64,000 bases of DNA, taken from Marivita geojedonensis. GTDB taxonomy: Bacteria > Pseudomonadota > Alphaproteobacteria > Rhodobacterales > Rhodobacteraceae. The notes beneath the pieces were generated by a model. The model saw nothing but the letters and a program-made list of their open reading frames with translations, ran no database searches and was not told where the DNA came from. Below are positions 11,997 through 21,220 of this stretch, in pieces. The first letter of the stretch is position 1; every line of letters starts with the position of its first letter. The DNA is taken from positions 124,001 through 188,000 of the forward strand of contig NZ_JFKC01000001.1 in NCBI RefSeq assembly GCF_002115805.1, given 5' to 3'. A program made the translations under genes and the position numbers.

Positions 11997-12053
11997 CTTC
12001 GAGTCTCCTTACTCAAAGGTTTCTGTCAAAGTCCCTCGCTCCCCGAAGGACTG

Positions 12054-12080
12054 TTGTCACTCACTGTCGTCGAGTGCTAA
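12054..12080 (-). promoter_or_regulatory. CIRCE operator (HrcA site) of groESL
   Basis: On the minus strand this reads TTAGCACTC, 9 nt, GAGTGACAA. The first arm is a perfect CIRCE half and the second matches 7 of 9. It sits just downstream of the -10 box, at the expected transcription start, so bound HrcA would block initiation. HrcA itself is not in the window. Confidence 0.88.
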
Positions 12081-12087
12081 CGCGGCA

Positions 12088-12116
12088 TAGCTAGGGACAG
12101 GCGCACAACGAGTCAA
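12088..12116 (-). promoter_or_regulatory. Predicted sigma-70-type promoter of groESL
   Basis: On the minus strand TTGACT (12111-12116) and TAGCTA (12088-12093) are separated by exactly 17 nt, and the CIRCE operator begins 7 nt downstream. I did not see a better sigma-32-type pair in the same place, so heat control probably goes through HrcA. Confidence 0.65.
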
Positions 12117-12168
12117 CACGCTTGTGCGAGATTTTTTGACCGAATTGTCAGCGATATCAGGTGACGTC

Positions 12169-12933
12169 TCAGTAGCTTGGAGAACGTTCTGCCCAGCCGG
12201 CGAAGACTTTTTCCAACGCGACCACAACGTAGTAGAGCAGGATTCCCATCAGCGCCAGCGCGATCAGCACTGCAAACATGAGCGGGTAATCAGAGTTCGT
12301 CTTTCCCGAGTCGAACAGCGCGCCAAGTCCCCTGCCATGCGGCGATACAATCTCCATCAGATTGGTGCCAATAAAGGCCAGCGTGACAGCAACCTTCAGC
12401 GCACCGAAAAATTCCGGCAGGGTCTTGGGCAGCGCAATCTTCCAGAAAATCGTTGTCTTGGAGGCCCCGAGAGATGCCAGAATATCCCTGTATTCCGGCT
12501 CAAGTGTGCTCAGGCCAATAGACACCGAAACGGCAATCGGGAAGAATGAGATCATGAAGGCGATCAGCACCGTGTTGAAGTTGTGGTCGCCAACAAAGAG
12601 CAGCGCAACAATCGGCACGACAGTCGCCTTGGGAATGGCGTTGAAACCCACGAGCAGTGGGTAAAGCGCATCGCGCATGGTTCGCGAGAATCCCATGACC
12701 ATTCCCAGAAGCACGCCGAACGCAATGGCCAGGAGAAGCCCGACGACAGTGCGCCACAGGGTTTGCCATCCCATGACCAAGAACAGTTCCCAATAGCGGG
12801 CGTAGGCGGGTGGCAGGTCTGACGGCGAGGCCATGACGTAGTTGGGCCATCCGTTGGCCCAGACCAGGAGTTCCCACAGCAAACCGAAAATCACGATCGC
12901 CGCGATCGGCACCAGAACCTGACGAATATTCAT
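12169..12933 (-). CDS. ABC transporter permease (SsuC/TauC/ThiX-type)
   Basis: The protein has 254 residues and six or so membrane segments. The EAA loop region DILASLGASKTTIFWKIALPKTLP is the coupling site to the ATPase. It belongs to the nitrate/sulfonate/taurine/hydroxymethylpyrimidine permease group. Its start overlaps the ATPase gene end by 4 bp. Substrate not determined; see the binding protein. Confidence 0.9.
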   Translation of the reverse strand: MNIRQVLVPIAAIVIFGLLWELLVWANGWPNYVMASPSDLPPAYARYWELFLVMGWQTLWRTVVGLLLAIAFGVLLGMVMGFSRTMRDALYPLLVGFNAIPKATVVPIVALLFVGDHNFNTVLIAFMISFFPIAVSVSIGLSTLEPEYRDILASLGASKTTIFWKIALPKTLPEFFGALKVAVTLAFIGTNLMEIVSPHGRGLGALFDSGKTNSDYPLMFAVLIALALMGILLYYVVVALEKVFAGWAERSPSY

Positions 12934-13730
12934 TCCGCTGCCTCCGCATCAACCGCACGCCCCTGCGCGATCTGAATCTGATGGCGCAGGATATTCAGCG
13001 CCTCTGCGGACTCGGGCGTGTAAAGATGCTCGATGTCCCGCTCGCCGGTCAGGTGAACATCCATGACGTACTGGGTCCTTGCAGGGCGGCCTGACAGGAC
13101 AATCACCTGATCGGCCAGAAAGATCGACTCGCGAAGGTCATGGGTAATCAACACGCCGGTGAAGGGCTCCTCGGCCTTGACCTTGTGCATGGTCTGCCAG
13201 AGGTCTTCGCGCGTGAAGGCATCAAGCGCCCCGAACGGTTCATCAAGGATCAGAACCTCGGGCTGATGCACAATGGCCCGGCACAGCGAAGCCCGCTGGC
13301 GCATCCCACCGGACAACTCACTTGGACGCTTCTCTTCGAAGCCCTCGAGTCCGACAAGAGCCAGCAGTTTTCGTGCGCGCTCTTCCTGCTGGCTTTTCGA
13401 AAGTTTGGTTGGCACGATTTCGAGCGGCAACATCACGTTCTGTAGGATTGTGCGCCACTCGAGAAGCACCGGATTTTGGAATGCCATTCCGACAGTGGAC
13501 TTTGGCCCTTTGACCCGTTCGCCGTGCAACCACACCTCTCCGTGATCCGGCTTCATGAGGCCAGCAACGAGCCGGGTCAATGTTGACTTGCCGCAGCCCG
13601 AGGGGCCGACAACGGCCGCAAAACCTCCTTCGGGAACGGTCAGGTTCAATCCGTCCAGAACGGGCAAAGGACCGGCTTTGGTCTGGTATGCGTGACGCAC
13701 GCCTTTGATTTCGATGAGGGCCTCGGACAC
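12930..13730 (-). CDS. ABC transporter ATP-binding protein (SsuB/TauB-type)
   Basis: The protein has 266 residues. Walker A is GPSGCGKST, the signature LSGGMRQRASLCRA, Walker B VLILDEPFGALD, and the H-loop ITHDLRES. The GTG start at 13730 (MSEALIEIKGVRHAY) is chosen because AAAGGTGG precedes it by 5 nt; the frame is open to 13757. It energises the importer formed with the permease (4-bp overlap) and the binding protein upstream. Confidence 0.93.
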   Translation of the reverse strand: MSEALIEIKGVRHAYQTKAGPLPVLDGLNLTVPEGGFAAVVGPSGCGKSTLTRLVAGLMKPDHGEVWLHGERVKGPKSTVGMAFQNPVLLEWRTILQNVMLPLEIVPTKLSKSQQEERARKLLALVGLEGFEEKRPSELSGGMRQRASLCRAIVHQPEVLILDEPFGALDAFTREDLWQTMHKVKAEEPFTGVLITHDLRESIFLADQVIVLSGRPARTQYVMDVHLTGERDIEHLYTPESAEALNILRHQIQIAQGRAVDAEAAE

Positions 13731-13788
13731 GTGCGCCACCTTTGATGAACAGGCCACCCGACACAGAGCCGGGTGGCGAAAGGGTTTG

Positions 13789-14796
13789 TTATTTCAGCAT
13801 CCGCGCGGACGCGTCGGGCAGGTAGGCGTCGGTGAAATACAGGCTCGCATCAGGTGCGCTCTGGAACTCGTAGGTCTGGGCAAGCTGCTCCAGCGCCTTG
13901 GCCATGCGCGCGTCATCAATGCCACCCATGCCGTTTTCCATCACGTAGTCGGTGGCGACGTTGGCATCGACCGCCAACTCCAGACGGCGCTTTTCAAGCT
14001 CTGCATCCGCCGCCGGGTTGCGCTCAATCAGGCTCGCAATGGCTGCGTCGGGGTCTGCAATCGCATCTTTCCAACCTGCGGCAACCGCCGTCAGGAAACC
14101 CTTGATCAATTCGGGATTGTCCGCAGCGAAGTTGGTATTCGCGATGATCGCGTTGCCATACAGCGCGAGGCCGTAGTCCGCCATCAGTATTGTCGAGATA
14201 TCTTCCTCGGGCACACCAAGACGGACAAGGTTCAGATAGGACGAGAATGAAAAGCCCGTCACAGCCGCCACGTTGCCCTCTGCAAGCATCGGTTCACGCG
14301 TCGGGAAGCCAACGGGCTCGACGGTGATGGCATCGACATCCAGATCGTTGGCAATGGCAAAGGCCGGGAACTGTGCCCACGCGCCGTCGGGGGGCGGTGC
14401 ACCCAGCACTTTGCCCTCAAGGTCTTTGGGAACTTCAACACCAAGCGATTTGCGCCCGACGATGGCGAATGGCGGCTTGTCATAGACCATCATGATGGCC
14501 GTAACCGGCGCGCCGCGGTTCTGGTCAAGAAACTTGATCAGAGAGTTGATGTCCGCAAAGCCCACCGGGAACGCGCCTGTTGCAACTTTCGGGATCGCAT
14601 CGAGCGACCCCTGCCCGGCCGAGATCTCGACGGACAGACCGGCCTTTTCAAAGTGCCCATTGTCGATGGCAAGGAAGTATGGCGCAGAGGGGCCCTCGAA
14701 CTTCCAGTCAAGGGCGAAAGGAAAATCAGCCTGTGCAAAGGCGGCTCCCGCCATGCTCAGGGTTGCGGCAATTGCCGCAAGAGTTTGTTTCAACAT
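13789..14796 (-). CDS. Periplasmic substrate-binding protein, NMT1/THI5-like
   Basis: The protein has 335 residues with a signal peptide (MLKQTLAAIAATLSMAGAAFA). The mature start FPFALDWKFEGPSAPYFLAI resembles NMT1/THI5-like and SsuA-type binding proteins, which fold in two lobes. It is first in a three-gene importer operon. NMT1-like members can bind pyrimidine thiamin precursors, but I see no TPP riboswitch upstream, so sulfonate, nitrile or other ligands are equally possible. Confidence 0.85.
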   Translation of the reverse strand: MLKQTLAAIAATLSMAGAAFAQADFPFALDWKFEGPSAPYFLAIDNGHFEKAGLSVEISAGQGSLDAIPKVATGAFPVGFADINSLIKFLDQNRGAPVTAIMMVYDKPPFAIVGRKSLGVEVPKDLEGKVLGAPPPDGAWAQFPAFAIANDLDVDAITVEPVGFPTREPMLAEGNVAAVTGFSFSSYLNLVRLGVPEEDISTILMADYGLALYGNAIIANTNFAADNPELIKGFLTAVAAGWKDAIADPDAAIASLIERNPAADAELEKRRLELAVDANVATDYVMENGMGGIDDARMAKALEQLAQTYEFQSAPDASLYFTDAYLPDASARMLK

Positions 14797-15050
14797 CAGA
14801 GACTCCCAGTTGGTTCCGCGTCAAACTGAGACATCGCCCCGGCAAACGAAACGCAAAGCAGCGTTGCGAAAGGGCGCAGCCTGGTCGGCGCGCTGTTCTT
14901 GCACGAATTTGTGACGTTTGCCTCTGATTTAGGCAAGTGTTGGTTTTTGTTGCTTTGGAACACTAGGACGATTTGGAACCAAAGGGCTGTGCAGATCGCG
15001 CGTGACGTGTATTCCTAGGAGTATTCTTACCATTTTATTGAGGCCATTCC
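14797..15050. promoter_or_regulatory. Divergent promoter region between the ABC importer and the VWA gene
   Basis: This 254-bp spacer lies between two outward-facing genes. It holds a perfect inverted repeat, TTGCCT at 14918-14923 and AGGCAA at 14931-14936 with a 7-nt gap, which could be an operator. No riboswitch core was recognised. The promoter positions are not clear. Confidence 0.4.
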
Positions 15051-17549
15051 ATGCGCATTCCCCTGATATTTGCCCTTTCCACGGTCGCGTCTTTGGCTGC
15101 GGCACAGAATCAGCCAAACACCGTTCTTGTCATGGATGGATCCGGGTCGATGTGGGGTCAGGTCGATGGCGTGGCCAAGATCACCATCGCTCAACAGGTT
15201 GTTGGAAACCTGCTTACGGATTTTCCCGCAGAGCAGGGCCTCGGCCTGACGGTCTACGGGCACCGCGAACGCGGAGAGTGTACAGATATCGAAACAGTGG
15301 TGCCCCCGTCACCCGGAACGGCGGCGCAGATTTCGAATGCCGTGAACGCGATAAAGCCATTGGGCAAGACGCCGATGACCGACGCCGTAATCGCTGCGGC
15401 AGAGGCGCTGCGCTACACCGAAGAAAAAGCGACCGTAATCCTCGTGAGCGACGGCGTCGAAACCTGCAATCCCGACCCCTGCGCAGCAGCGCGTCTTCTT
15501 GAGGAGGCCGGGATTGATTTCACCGCGCATGTGATCGGGTTCGATGTTGGATCAGACCCCGAGGCATTGGCCCAGATGCAATGCATTGCAGAGGAAACCG
15601 GGGGCCAGTTCCTGACCGCGGACACAGCTGATCAGTTGACGGACGCTCTGACGCAGGTGGCTGTTGCCGAACCGGAACCCGAGCCAGAGCCCGCACTTGT
15701 GCCGACCACACTGACTGCTGTGATCGAGGCGACAGAGACGCTGGTTCCGGGTCCGGTGCTGTGGGATCTTTCGGGCGGGACCGATATCATTTTGGATGAT
15801 GCTCAAGGCAATCCACTCACGCTTGATCTTGCCGAAGGGTCCTACACCGCAACGGCCTACAGCACCGCGCTCGAAACCGAGTTGAGCCGACAGTTCGTCG
15901 CCATCGGAGACTCAGCAACTGTCCAGATTGCTTTCCCCGAGCCACAGGAAACGGCCCGCATCATCGCGCCTGCAGAAGCTGTGGCCGGAAGCACAATCGA
16001 GGTCGGATGGGACGGTCCGGACGGAAAGGAAGACTATATAGGGATTGGCCTTTCCGACGCCGACGGCGGTGAGCAGTGGCACAACTGGAGCTACACGTCC
16101 GAGGGCAATCCGGTATCTCTGTTGGTGCCCCCAACGACCGGACCGCACAAGATCAGATATTTCAAGCGGGACGGCCGCGAAGCTATTGGCGAAGCCGACA
16201 TCATGGTCACCCCAGCCTCGGCCAGCCTGACGGCCTTGGCCGAGGCCCCCGCGGGGTCCAAGATCAGCGTCGAGTGGACAGGACCAAACTACCACGAGGA
16301 CTATATCGGTATCGGCAAGGTCGGTGCCGCAGGCGGCGAACGATGGGAGAACTGGGTCTATGTGGAGGCAGGCTCTCCTGTCACACTGACCGTGCCGCCG
16401 GAGCCCGGCTCCTATGAAATTACCTATTTCATGCGGCAGAACCGGACGCCGCTGACCACAGTCGCGTTCACCGCCACGGATGTTTCAGCGCGGATCGTTG
16501 CGCCGTCCGAGGCCGTGGCAGGCTCGACCATCGAAGTCGGCTGGTCCGGTCCCGACTATAAGGAAGACTACATCGGAATTGGCAGGGTCGACGCCACAGG
16601 AGGCGAAAGATGGGAGAACTGGACATACACGTCTGAGGGCAGCCCGCTTGATCTCGTGATGCCGGCTGAACCAGGGGAATACCTGATTACGTATTTTCAA
16701 CGTCAGGACAGGACACCGCTGGTTTCCGCACCAATCACCCTATCCGCCGTCGCGGCAAGCCTGAGGGCGCCGGAAAAAGCAACTGTCGGCTCTGCGATTC
16801 AGGTTGAATGGACCGGTCCCGACTATCACGAGGACTATATCGGTGTTGGCAAGGTCGATGCGACGGGTGGCGAACGGTGGGAAAACTGGTCGTATACGCG
16901 TGACGGAAGCCCCCTGAACCTGACGATGCCTGTCACGCCCGGTGAGTATCTGATCACCTATTTCCAAAGGCAGGACCGTACGCCACTTATTTCCATCCCG
17001 ATCACACTGACTCCGGTCGAAGTCACGCTGAGCGCGCCGAACGAGGCCGTTGCCGGCGCAACGATCAAGGTGGACTGGACCGGCCCTGATTACCACGAGG
17101 ACTACATCGGGATTGGCAAGATCGACGCGACCGGCGGGGCCCAGTGGCAGAACTGGGCCTATACACGCGACGGGTCACCGGCAGACCTGACCGTACCTCC
17201 TGTGCCCGGCTCTTATCTGATCCGCTACTTCCTGAGGCAAGACCGAAGTGCGGTCACCGAGATCCCCATCACTGTGACCGCCGCCGACGCGTCCCTGATC
17301 GCTCCATCCGCCGCATCGCCCGGCTCGACGATCGAGATCGGCTGGACCGGCCCGGACTATCATGAGGATTACATTGGTATTGGCCCAGTTGGCGCGACGG
17401 GTGGCGCTCAGTGGCAAAGCTGGGCCTACACGCGCGACGGAAATCCGGCGACTCTCACAGTGCCGGAAACACCGGGCGAGTATGTCGTGCAGTATTTCAT
17501 GCGACAGGACCGGACGGGGATAGCGGAAGTCCCGCTCAAGGTGGAATGA
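15051..17549 (+). CDS. Secreted VWA-domain protein with six tandem 89-residue repeats
   Basis: The protein has 832 residues. A signal peptide (MRIPLIFALSTVASLAAA) leads to a von Willebrand A domain with the MIDAS motif DGSGSM (about 29-35), the Thr in GKTPMTDA and the SDGVETC segment. An EPEPEPEP linker near 205 and a beta domain follow. From residue 302 there are six repeats (starts 302, 391, 480, 569, 658, 747), each with a GPDYHEDYIGIG-like core, a W.NW.YT segment and a PGEYLITYF-like strand. The repeats look like an Ig/SKICH-type beta sandwich; that is inference. It is probably periplasmic or on the surface, with metal-dependent ligand binding. Function unknown. Confidence 0.85.
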   Translation: MRIPLIFALSTVASLAAAQNQPNTVLVMDGSGSMWGQVDGVAKITIAQQVVGNLLTDFPAEQGLGLTVYGHRERGECTDIETVVPPSPGTAAQISNAVNAIKPLGKTPMTDAVIAAAEALRYTEEKATVILVSDGVETCNPDPCAAARLLEEAGIDFTAHVIGFDVGSDPEALAQMQCIAEETGGQFLTADTADQLTDALTQVAVAEPEPEPEPALVPTTLTAVIEATETLVPGPVLWDLSGGTDIILDDAQGNPLTLDLAEGSYTATAYSTALETELSRQFVAIGDSATVQIAFPEPQETARIIAPAEAVAGSTIEVGWDGPDGKEDYIGIGLSDADGGEQWHNWSYTSEGNPVSLLVPPTTGPHKIRYFKRDGREAIGEADIMVTPASASLTALAEAPAGSKISVEWTGPNYHEDYIGIGKVGAAGGERWENWVYVEAGSPVTLTVPPEPGSYEITYFMRQNRTPLTTVAFTATDVSARIVAPSEAVAGSTIEVGWSGPDYKEDYIGIGRVDATGGERWENWTYTSEGSPLDLVMPAEPGEYLITYFQRQDRTPLVSAPITLSAVAASLRAPEKATVGSAIQVEWTGPDYHEDYIGVGKVDATGGERWENWSYTRDGSPLNLTMPVTPGEYLITYFQRQDRTPLISIPITLTPVEVTLSAPNEAVAGATIKVDWTGPDYHEDYIGIGKIDATGGAQWQNWAYTRDGSPADLTVPPVPGSYLIRYFLRQDRSAVTEIPITVTAADASLIAPSAASPGSTIEIGWTGPDYHEDYIGIGPVGATGGAQWQSWAYTRDGNPATLTVPETPGEYVVQYFMRQDRTGIAEVPLKVE
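15954..17546 (+). repeat. Six in-frame tandem 267-bp repeats inside the VWA gene
   Basis: Unit starts are at 15954, 16221, 16488, 16755, 17022 and 17289. All five intervals are exactly 267 bp, with no indel between units; the last unit is 258 bp and ends at the stop. The units have diverged at many third positions, so the array is not a recent amplification, but length is strictly held. Confidence 0.93.
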
Positions 17550-17576
17550 CGGGGCGATGACAGGATTGGTAGACAG

Positions 17577-18242
17577 CTAGCTCAGGCTGTCACCCCAGTC
17601 CGTCAAACCCTTATGACCATGCGCTGAGAGGGTATAAACACCCTTTTCCACTTTCTCGAACCACCCGTAGTGATTGTCGCGCATCAAAGTTGTCGCATTT
17701 TTCACGCCGGTTGCCTTGGCAACAATCGCGCCCTTCTCTGCCCCGCTTTCGGCAAGATACATCGCGCATCGCAGCGCATCCTGCCGGTAGGCGGTCACAA
17801 TCCCATGCCGGGTTGCACCACCATCATTCGGATCGCCGGAGAGCCTGTCGAATTCCCGCAGCAGTTTAGCGCGCCTGCCCTTGTTTCGACGCGGAGCATA
17901 AGGACCCGGATCACACTGCGCCTCGACCACGCCATCGGCACGCACTGTCAGAAATCCGAGCCCCAGACGACGACACAGTACCCGGTTTTCCCTGAGTGCC
18001 CGGCGTGCGTTTCGCCCGGTGGGTTTAAGTATTGCGATATAGACCAGATCAGACAGCGCCAGACGTGCGACCGCCTGATGGTAATGCGTCAGGTTCGGCT
18101 TTAGCTTCAACTCAACGATCAACGGCTCCTCGTCGCCGCGCCGGGCAACAAGATCGGCTGCACCCACCTCTCCCTTCACGACGTAACCCTGTGCTTCCAG
18201 ATAAGCCTTTATGGGAGGGTAGAGATCAGCTTCGCGGTGCAT
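17577..18242 (-). CDS. DUF2161 family, putative PD-(D/E)XK nuclease-like protein
   Basis: The protein has 221 residues. Near the N-terminus GEVGAADLVARRGDEEPLIV followed by ELKL gives the D...ExK arrangement of the PD-(D/E)XK phosphodiesterase fold (Asp about 29, Glu-Leu-Lys about 44-46). The C-terminal half (DALRCAMYLAESGAEKGAIV) is a small helical domain seen in DUF2161 proteins. No partner methylase or defence gene is adjacent, so a repair or housekeeping role is as likely as restriction. It converges on the VWA gene with 27 bp between stops. Confidence 0.7.
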   Translation of the reverse strand: MHREADLYPPIKAYLEAQGYVVKGEVGAADLVARRGDEEPLIVELKLKPNLTHYHQAVARLALSDLVYIAILKPTGRNARRALRENRVLCRRLGLGFLTVRADGVVEAQCDPGPYAPRRNKGRRAKLLREFDRLSGDPNDGGATRHGIVTAYRQDALRCAMYLAESGAEKGAIVAKATGVKNATTLMRDNHYGWFEKVEKGVYTLSAHGHKGLTDWGDSLS

Positions 18243-18323
18243 GGCCCATCAATGCGCAACTGCCTTGCTGCTGGCAAGCGCAGGTCCTAGCTTGCTCGAA
18301 AACAAGTCCCAAAGGATGCCGCA

Positions 18324-19313
18324 ATGCTGCTTCGCCTTCTGACTCTGCTTTGCTGCCTGACGACGATCCACCCGCTGTGGGCTGCCTGCGCGGGAAACGA
18401 TCTGCGCGATACGCTGGGACCTCAGGAACAGGCAAAGCTGGACGGGTTGTTGCAGGATGCGCCCTTCACCGAGGGCAACCACTGGATCGCTACCCGCGGG
18501 ACCAAAACCCTGCATCTGATCGGGACCATGCATCTGTCCGACCCACGCCTAGACGGGCCGGTACAGCGTCTGCGCCCGACAATCGAAAGCGCCGATCTTC
18601 TGCTGTTGGAGATGACCGATGCTGATGAAGCACGGCTGCAGGAAAAGATTTCAACCGATCCTGGCCTCCTCATGATGCCGGACACCACCCTGCCCGAACT
18701 GCTGAATGAGGAGCAGTGGGACCAGATGTCAGAGGCCCTGAGCGCGCGCGGGATGCCGCCGTTCATGGCTGCGCGGTTCCAACCGTGGTACGTATCAGTT
18801 CTTCTGGCAGTCCCGCCTTGTGCGAGTGCCGTCGAACTGGCGGAAGGCGGCATGGATGCCCGGATCGAGGCCATTGCCGCCGAGGCCGGGATTCCCAGGG
18901 CGGCGCTGGAGGATGCAGAAACGATTTTTGCCGCCTTCGCCAAACAACCGCGGGACATGCAAGTGAGCATGATGCTCTCGGCATTGGTGGATCCGGCGAT
19001 CAGCGAAGACCTTTTCGCCACTCTGTTGGCCAGCTATTTCGACGAAGCTCCTGCCGAAGGCTGGGCGGTATCGACCATTCTGGCCGAGCGGTACAGCCCG
19101 ATTGACGCCGAAGACGCCACCAAGATTTTGGCGACCATGGAACGGGAACTGCTTATCGACCGAAACCACGCCTGGATTCCCGTACTTCTTGACTCGCTGA
19201 CAGAGAATGACCGCGTGGTGGCCGCGTTCGGCGCGGCCCATCTGCCCGGACGGCATGGCGTACTCGCTCTTCTTGACGCTGAGGGCTTTTCGCTGGAACG
19301 CCTACCCTTCTGA
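18324..19313 (+). CDS. TraB/GumN family protein, secreted
   Basis: The protein has 329 residues with a signal peptide (MLLRLLTLLCCLTTIHPLWA). Family hallmarks are the early HLIGTMHLSDPR (GTxH motif), the RNHAWIPVL segment and the C-terminal VAAFGAAHLPGRHGVLALL (GxxH motif). TraB/GumN proteins relate to the Tiki/EreA fold and are thought to be metal-dependent hydrolases or proteases; the bacterial function is not settled. AAAGGA precedes the ATG. The 3' end overlaps the convergent DMT gene by 12 bp. Confidence 0.85.
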   Translation: MLLRLLTLLCCLTTIHPLWAACAGNDLRDTLGPQEQAKLDGLLQDAPFTEGNHWIATRGTKTLHLIGTMHLSDPRLDGPVQRLRPTIESADLLLLEMTDADEARLQEKISTDPGLLMMPDTTLPELLNEEQWDQMSEALSARGMPPFMAARFQPWYVSVLLAVPPCASAVELAEGGMDARIEAIAAEAGIPRAALEDAETIFAAFAKQPRDMQVSMMLSALVDPAISEDLFATLLASYFDEAPAEGWAVSTILAERYSPIDAEDATKILATMERELLIDRNHAWIPVLLDSLTENDRVVAAFGAAHLPGRHGVLALLDAEGFSLERLPF

Positions 19314-20213
19314 CGCCGCGCGTCCGTGCACCTGGCTGTCGTCTTTCAAGAGAAGCGCAAGCGCAACGATGGTCATCGCCACACCAACCAGGATGAGGCG
19401 CGGAGGAAGACCGTTCCCGAGCGCCATCTCCCAAAGGATCACCCAGCTTGGGGTGAGATAGGTATAGGCCATGACTTTCGCCGATGGGATACGCAGACTT
19501 GCATATTGCAGAAGAAGGAAACTGGCAGCGCTGGCAAAAACCGATGTGTAGGCAATCGTGATCCAGACGATGGTCGGCAGACTGGCCCAATCCGTGGACA
19601 TCAGCGCGGGGGCACCGACGATAAGCAGCAGGAGCGCACCGGCGACCAGCGTCCCGAGGGTGAACACCGCCGGGCGCTCTCCGCGGTTCAGACGGGGCAC
19701 CAGCGGCGCGTACAACGCGTGGGCAATGCAGCCTATGAAAAAGATCGCTTCACCGCGCCCGATGCCGAAAGCGAGAAACGCCGAGAAATCAGCCCGGAAA
19801 ATCACCCAAAGCGCGCCAACCGCGCCTATGAAAAGGGCCACCGCGATACGAGGGGTCAGAACCTGACGCAACAGTACCCACCCAAAGCCGGCTGCAATCA
19901 GCGGCGTGAGGGTGAACACTGCTGACATCGACACCGGCGCGCCGGTTTTCAGACCTTCGAACATCAGCACGAAATACGATGTCATGAACAACGCGAGCAT
20001 GAGGTACCGCCACGGCGCCCGCAGCGCCTGACGCGGCACACCCCCGGTCGCCCTCACCAGCACGCCCAAGATGAGCGCCGCCACGACGAACCGCACGGCG
20101 TTCAAGGCCTCTGGTGCAATGTGGGGAGCGGCCCTGGAACCGAGTGAGAATGACCCGGCCACCAATGCCGAAAAGACCAGCATCGCCAGATGACCGCGTT
20201 TTGCTTCCGTCAT
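19302..20213 (-). CDS. EamA/DMT-superfamily transporter
   Basis: The protein has 303 residues with ten membrane segments in two EamA repeats. The start at MTEAKRGHLAML is one base after the LysR-type gene's stop, which suggests co-transcription and coupling; upstream in-frame codons lie inside that regulator. It probably exports a metabolite or amino acid through the inner membrane, possibly under the control of the adjacent regulator. Substrate unknown. Confidence 0.85.
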   Translation of the reverse strand: MTEAKRGHLAMLVFSALVAGSFSLGSRAAPHIAPEALNAVRFVVAALILGVLVRATGGVPRQALRAPWRYLMLALFMTSYFVLMFEGLKTGAPVSMSAVFTLTPLIAAGFGWVLLRQVLTPRIAVALFIGAVGALWVIFRADFSAFLAFGIGRGEAIFFIGCIAHALYAPLVPRLNRGERPAVFTLGTLVAGALLLLIVGAPALMSTDWASLPTIVWITIAYTSVFASAASFLLLQYASLRIPSAKVMAYTYLTPSWVILWEMALGNGLPPRLILVGVAMTIVALALLLKDDSQVHGRAASEG

Positions 20214-20214
20214 A

Positions 20215-21102
20215 TCAAGCCGTTTGCGGGTCGAAGGTTGTGACCGCCGCCTTGAGGTGCGAGAGCAGTGCCTGCACTTTCGCAGTACGGTGCAGATCAA
20301 CATGGGTCACCAGCCAGATCTGCGGTGCCCATTCTTCCTTTGGCGGCAGGACTTCGATCAGGTCAGGATCACTCGAACCGAGGGTCACCGGCATGAACCC
20401 GATTCCCGCACCACTGCGCACAGCAGAGATCATGCTGTTTGTGTCCGTTGCCCGGAACACGACACGGTCATAAGGCACTTTCGACCGAAGCCACTGTTGA
20501 AACGGCGCACGCCCCTCGGGGTTGTCATGGCCGACAAAGACATGGTTCACGAGGTCGTCCTCGTCTTTGGGCAAACCGTGCAGGTCAGCGTAACTGCGCG
20601 CTGCGTAAAAGCCGACCCGCAGCTTCATCAATGGTTGCACTACGTTGTCTGGCTCATCCGGTGCCGATCCGGCGCGCACTGCGACATGCGCCTCGCCATA
20701 TTCGAGGCGGAAGACCCTCGCGTCGGTCAGGTAGCGAACGACAACGTCGGGGTATTCTGCTTTGAACCCCGTCAGTACGGGCACCAGAAAATCAGACAGT
20801 TCAACAATTGACGTGACCATGAGTTCGCCACTCACTTCGGAGCCACGCCCACGAATACGACCGACCAGCTGTTGCAGTTGGTCTTCGGTCGTCTGCGCGA
20901 CCCGCGCAAGGTCTTGGCCGGACTCCGTGGGAGTGTATCCCCGCGCATGACGCTGAAACAGCTTCACCCCAAGTCGCGCTTCCAGAGCATCGATATGCCG
21001 GATCACCGTCGCGTGATGCACGCCGAGTACTTCGGCTGCGCCGCTGACGGTACCCTGGCGCGCAACCTGATACGCGGTACGCACCTCATCCCAATGTTCC
21101 AT
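20215..21102 (-). CDS. LysR-family transcriptional regulator
   Basis: The protein has 295 residues from MEHWDEVRTAYQVARQGTVS, with AGGGGA upstream; 47 more open codons upstream do not look coding. Residues 1-60 are the winged helix-turn-helix (SGAAEVLGVHHATVIRHIDALE) and the rest is the effector-binding fold. It is divergent from azoR (118 bp between starts) and is followed directly by a DMT exporter. Control of azoR and/or the exporter is a reasonable inference from this layout. Confidence 0.9.
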   Translation of the reverse strand: MEHWDEVRTAYQVARQGTVSGAAEVLGVHHATVIRHIDALEARLGVKLFQRHARGYTPTESGQDLARVAQTTEDQLQQLVGRIRGRGSEVSGELMVTSIVELSDFLVPVLTGFKAEYPDVVVRYLTDARVFRLEYGEAHVAVRAGSAPDEPDNVVQPLMKLRVGFYAARSYADLHGLPKDEDDLVNHVFVGHDNPEGRAPFQQWLRSKVPYDRVVFRATDTNSMISAVRSGAGIGFMPVTLGSSDPDLIEVLPPKEEWAPQIWLVTHVDLHRTAKVQALLSHLKAAVTTFDPQTA

Positions 21103-21220
21103 ATTCCCCTGCCCTTCTGTGCAACAGTTCACACGACATGCGCATTTCCATCTATTTTGTGCGCGTAGGCAAGTCATATCTAGGGGTAACGAGACAACAT
21201 TTCCGTGAATGGAGACCCGA
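21103..21220. promoter_or_regulatory. Divergent LysR/azoR intergenic region with candidate operator
   Basis: In this 118-bp region TGTG (21118-21121) and CACA (21130-21133) form an inverted repeat spaced by 8 nt, close to the LysR start, where autorepression sites usually lie. Arm length is only 4 bp, so this is a weak candidate. AZoR's ribosome site TGGAGA is at 21210-21215. Confidence 0.35.

Noticed and set aside
14797..14900. TPP riboswitch ahead of the NMT1/THI5-like binding protein
   Set aside because: No CUGAGA / ACCUGAUCUGGAU-like core on the minus strand.
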